Shown here: piece by piece, positions 63,014 through 64,000 of the stretch
Layout of the letters: each line of letters begins with the position of its first letter
How positions within the stretch are numbered: the stretch's first letter is position 1
Source of the DNA: JBDWFY01 sp965275915
Lineage (GTDB): Bacteria > Pseudomonadota > Alphaproteobacteria > Rhizobiales > Stappiaceae
DNA: 64,000 nt
Direction: 5' to 3'
NCBI GenBank assembly: GCA_965275915.1
Contig: CBDHYI010000007.1
Span: 682,001-746,000, forward strand
Program-made: the position numbers and the translations under genes
Notes under the pieces: generated by a model
The model's input: only the letters and a program-made list of their open reading frames with translations
Database searches by the model: none
Told to the model about the DNA's origin: nothing

Positions 63014-64000
63014 CCGTTGTCTCCCTTACGCCGAAGTAACACGCTGCCATCTCCCTGGCCGACCGCAGAATATGCCGATGTCACAATAGTCGATGTTTCC
63101 GGTTCCACGATTACGGCCGGACCGTCCAGCTTCATTCCCGGCAGAAGAGCCGCGCGATCCACTTCCTTCGCTTCAACGGTTTCGCGCAGCGCTGCATCAT
63201 AAAAGGATCGGCACCGGGTGTCCGGGCCCCCCGCACCGGTCATATGACGCTCTGCGGCACTAACCTCCGGCAAAGTGGACGCTACGATCAGGGACCAGTT
63301 GGTGATTTCGATGGGCAGTCCGTCTATCGTCCGGCCGAACAACGTCTGATATGCTTTTTCGAATTCGGTCTGGATCGCCCGTTTGTCCTGATGCGTAAAC
63401 AGCCGGTATGGCAGGATGACCGGAATTTCCCATCCCTGACCCGAATAGCGCATATACGCCGTCAAACGGGTTTGCGTCTCTGCCCCGCCTGCACCTTCGT
63501 TTACAAAATGAGACGCCTCATTTTCCAAAGCCTCAAGCGCTTCATTCACGGCAACGGCATCAAAATCCGACAGGCGCTGAAACAGTCCCCTGGTTGCCTC
63601 GTAACTGAAGGGTGCTTTCAAAAACCCGATCGCGGATCCAACACCAGCACCGGGAGGAATAATAAGGGCGCCGACATTCAGTTTTTCACACAGGCGGCAG
63701 GCGTGCAACGGCGCACCGCCGCCAAAAGCGATCATTGTAAAATGCTCAATATCCCGCCCGTTTTCCACGGTGTGGACGCGGGCTGCATTGGCCATGTTTT
63801 CATCGACCATTTCGGTTACACCGAACGCCGCGTCAGCAACATTGAGGTCGGCAGCGCAAAGCCTTTCCTGAACGGCGTTGTGCGATGCGTCGGGAGACAA
63901 AACAATTGCGCCGCCGGCAAAATTGTCGGGATCCAACCGACCAAGCAGAAGGTTTGCATCCGTCACAGTCGGTTCTTTGCCGCCTCGCTGATAGCAGGCC
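63010..64000 (-). CDS. Hydantoinase A/oxoprolinase subunit (5' end outside window)
   Basis: The frame stays open past the apparent ATG and continues to the window edge with ACYQRGGKEPTVTDANLLLGRL, the family motif ACY-RGG-EPTVTDAN. So the gene begins beyond 64000 and only its C-terminal third is seen. IAFGGGAPLHACRLCEKLNVGALIIPPGAGVGSAIGFLKAP is the HyuA ATP/substrate region. It is the first visible gene of a leftward operon and overlaps hyuB by four bases. HyuA and HyuB form the ATP-dependent amidohydrolase or carboxylase. Confidence 0.92.
   Translation of the reverse strand, partial: ACYQRGGKEPTVTDANLLLGRLDPDNFAGGAIVLSPDASHNAVQERLCAADLNVADAAFGVTEMVDENMANAARVHTVENGRDIEHFTMIAFGGGAPLHACRLCEKLNVGALIIPPGAGVGSAIGFLKAPFSYEATRGLFQRLSDFDAVAVNEALEALENEASHFVNEGAGGAETQTRLTAYMRYSGQGWEIPVILPYRLFTHQDKRAIQTEFEKAYQTLFGRTIDGLPIEITNWSLIVASTLPEVSAAERHMTGAGGPDTRCRSFYDAALRETVEAKEVDRAALLPGMKLDGPAVIVEPETSTIVTSAYSAVGQGDGSVLLRRKGDNG

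Overview
The window looks like chromosomal catabolic and accessory DNA from an alphaproteobacterium, most plausibly a Hyphomicrobiales (Rhizobiales/Stappiaceae-like) or related marine or soil heterotroph. The evidence is the Rhizobium-type rhamnose locus (rhaDI facing rhaRSTPQUK, with an aldolase-dehydrogenase fusion), the many ABC and tripartite tricarboxylate (TTT) uptake systems, and the Agrobacterium-like polyol/tagatose gene set. Genus is inference. No rRNA, tRNA, CRISPR array, intact insertion sequence or replication origin was seen.

Layout: (1) 1-6517: homogentisate operon (hmgA-maiA-fahA, then a metallo-beta-lactamase-fold protein, an FAD monooxygenase and a DUF2783 protein) facing a MarR regulator across stacked palindromes. 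(2) 6645-17713: polyol/D-tagatose locus, with an ABC importer, a polyol dehydrogenase, a tagatose 3-epimerase-like enzyme, a SorC regulator, a sugar kinase, a GatZ-like protein and an SDR. A paired inverted-repeat operator lies between the two arms. (3) 17966-22192: iron/siderophore module (binding protein, TonB-dependent receptor, AraC regulator) without an inner-membrane permease. (4) 22307-27905: TTT operon carrying two dehydrogenases, with a divergent LysR regulator. (5) 27936-39457: two divergent operons. The left one has an enolase-superfamily enzyme, a TctA-TctB fusion, a TTT binding protein, a sulfatase and a dienelactone hydrolase. The right one has a sulfonate/nitrate-type ABC importer and ends near a LacI regulator. 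They share a promoter region with two LacI-like operators. (6) 39675-43910: a secreted small protein, then an IclR regulator facing a Rieske oxygenase and a glutamine-synthetase-like ligase. (7) 43911-46300: AT-rich island with one OLD-like ATPase that has a TOPRIM-like C-terminus. (8) 46301-57352: complete L-rhamnose locus, with a REP-like repeat between rhaD and rhaI. (9) 57571-64000: leftward operon of hydantoinase/oxoprolinase A (cut by the window end) and B, an SDR, a propionyl-CoA-synthetase-like ligase, a RidA protein and an amino-acid-type ABC ATPase.

Most of the window is a series of self-contained uptake-plus-catabolism modules, each with its own regulator and a recognisable operator candidate between divergent genes. 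The rhamnose and homogentisate pathways can be read almost completely. The sulfatase/enolase regulon, the Rieske/GS pair, the hydantoinase operon and the lone ATPase are the parts whose substrates or roles cannot be fixed from sequence. GC content varies: one 60-base line in rhaT counts 68 percent, one line in the ATPase gene 47 percent, and one line in its downstream flank 15 percent.
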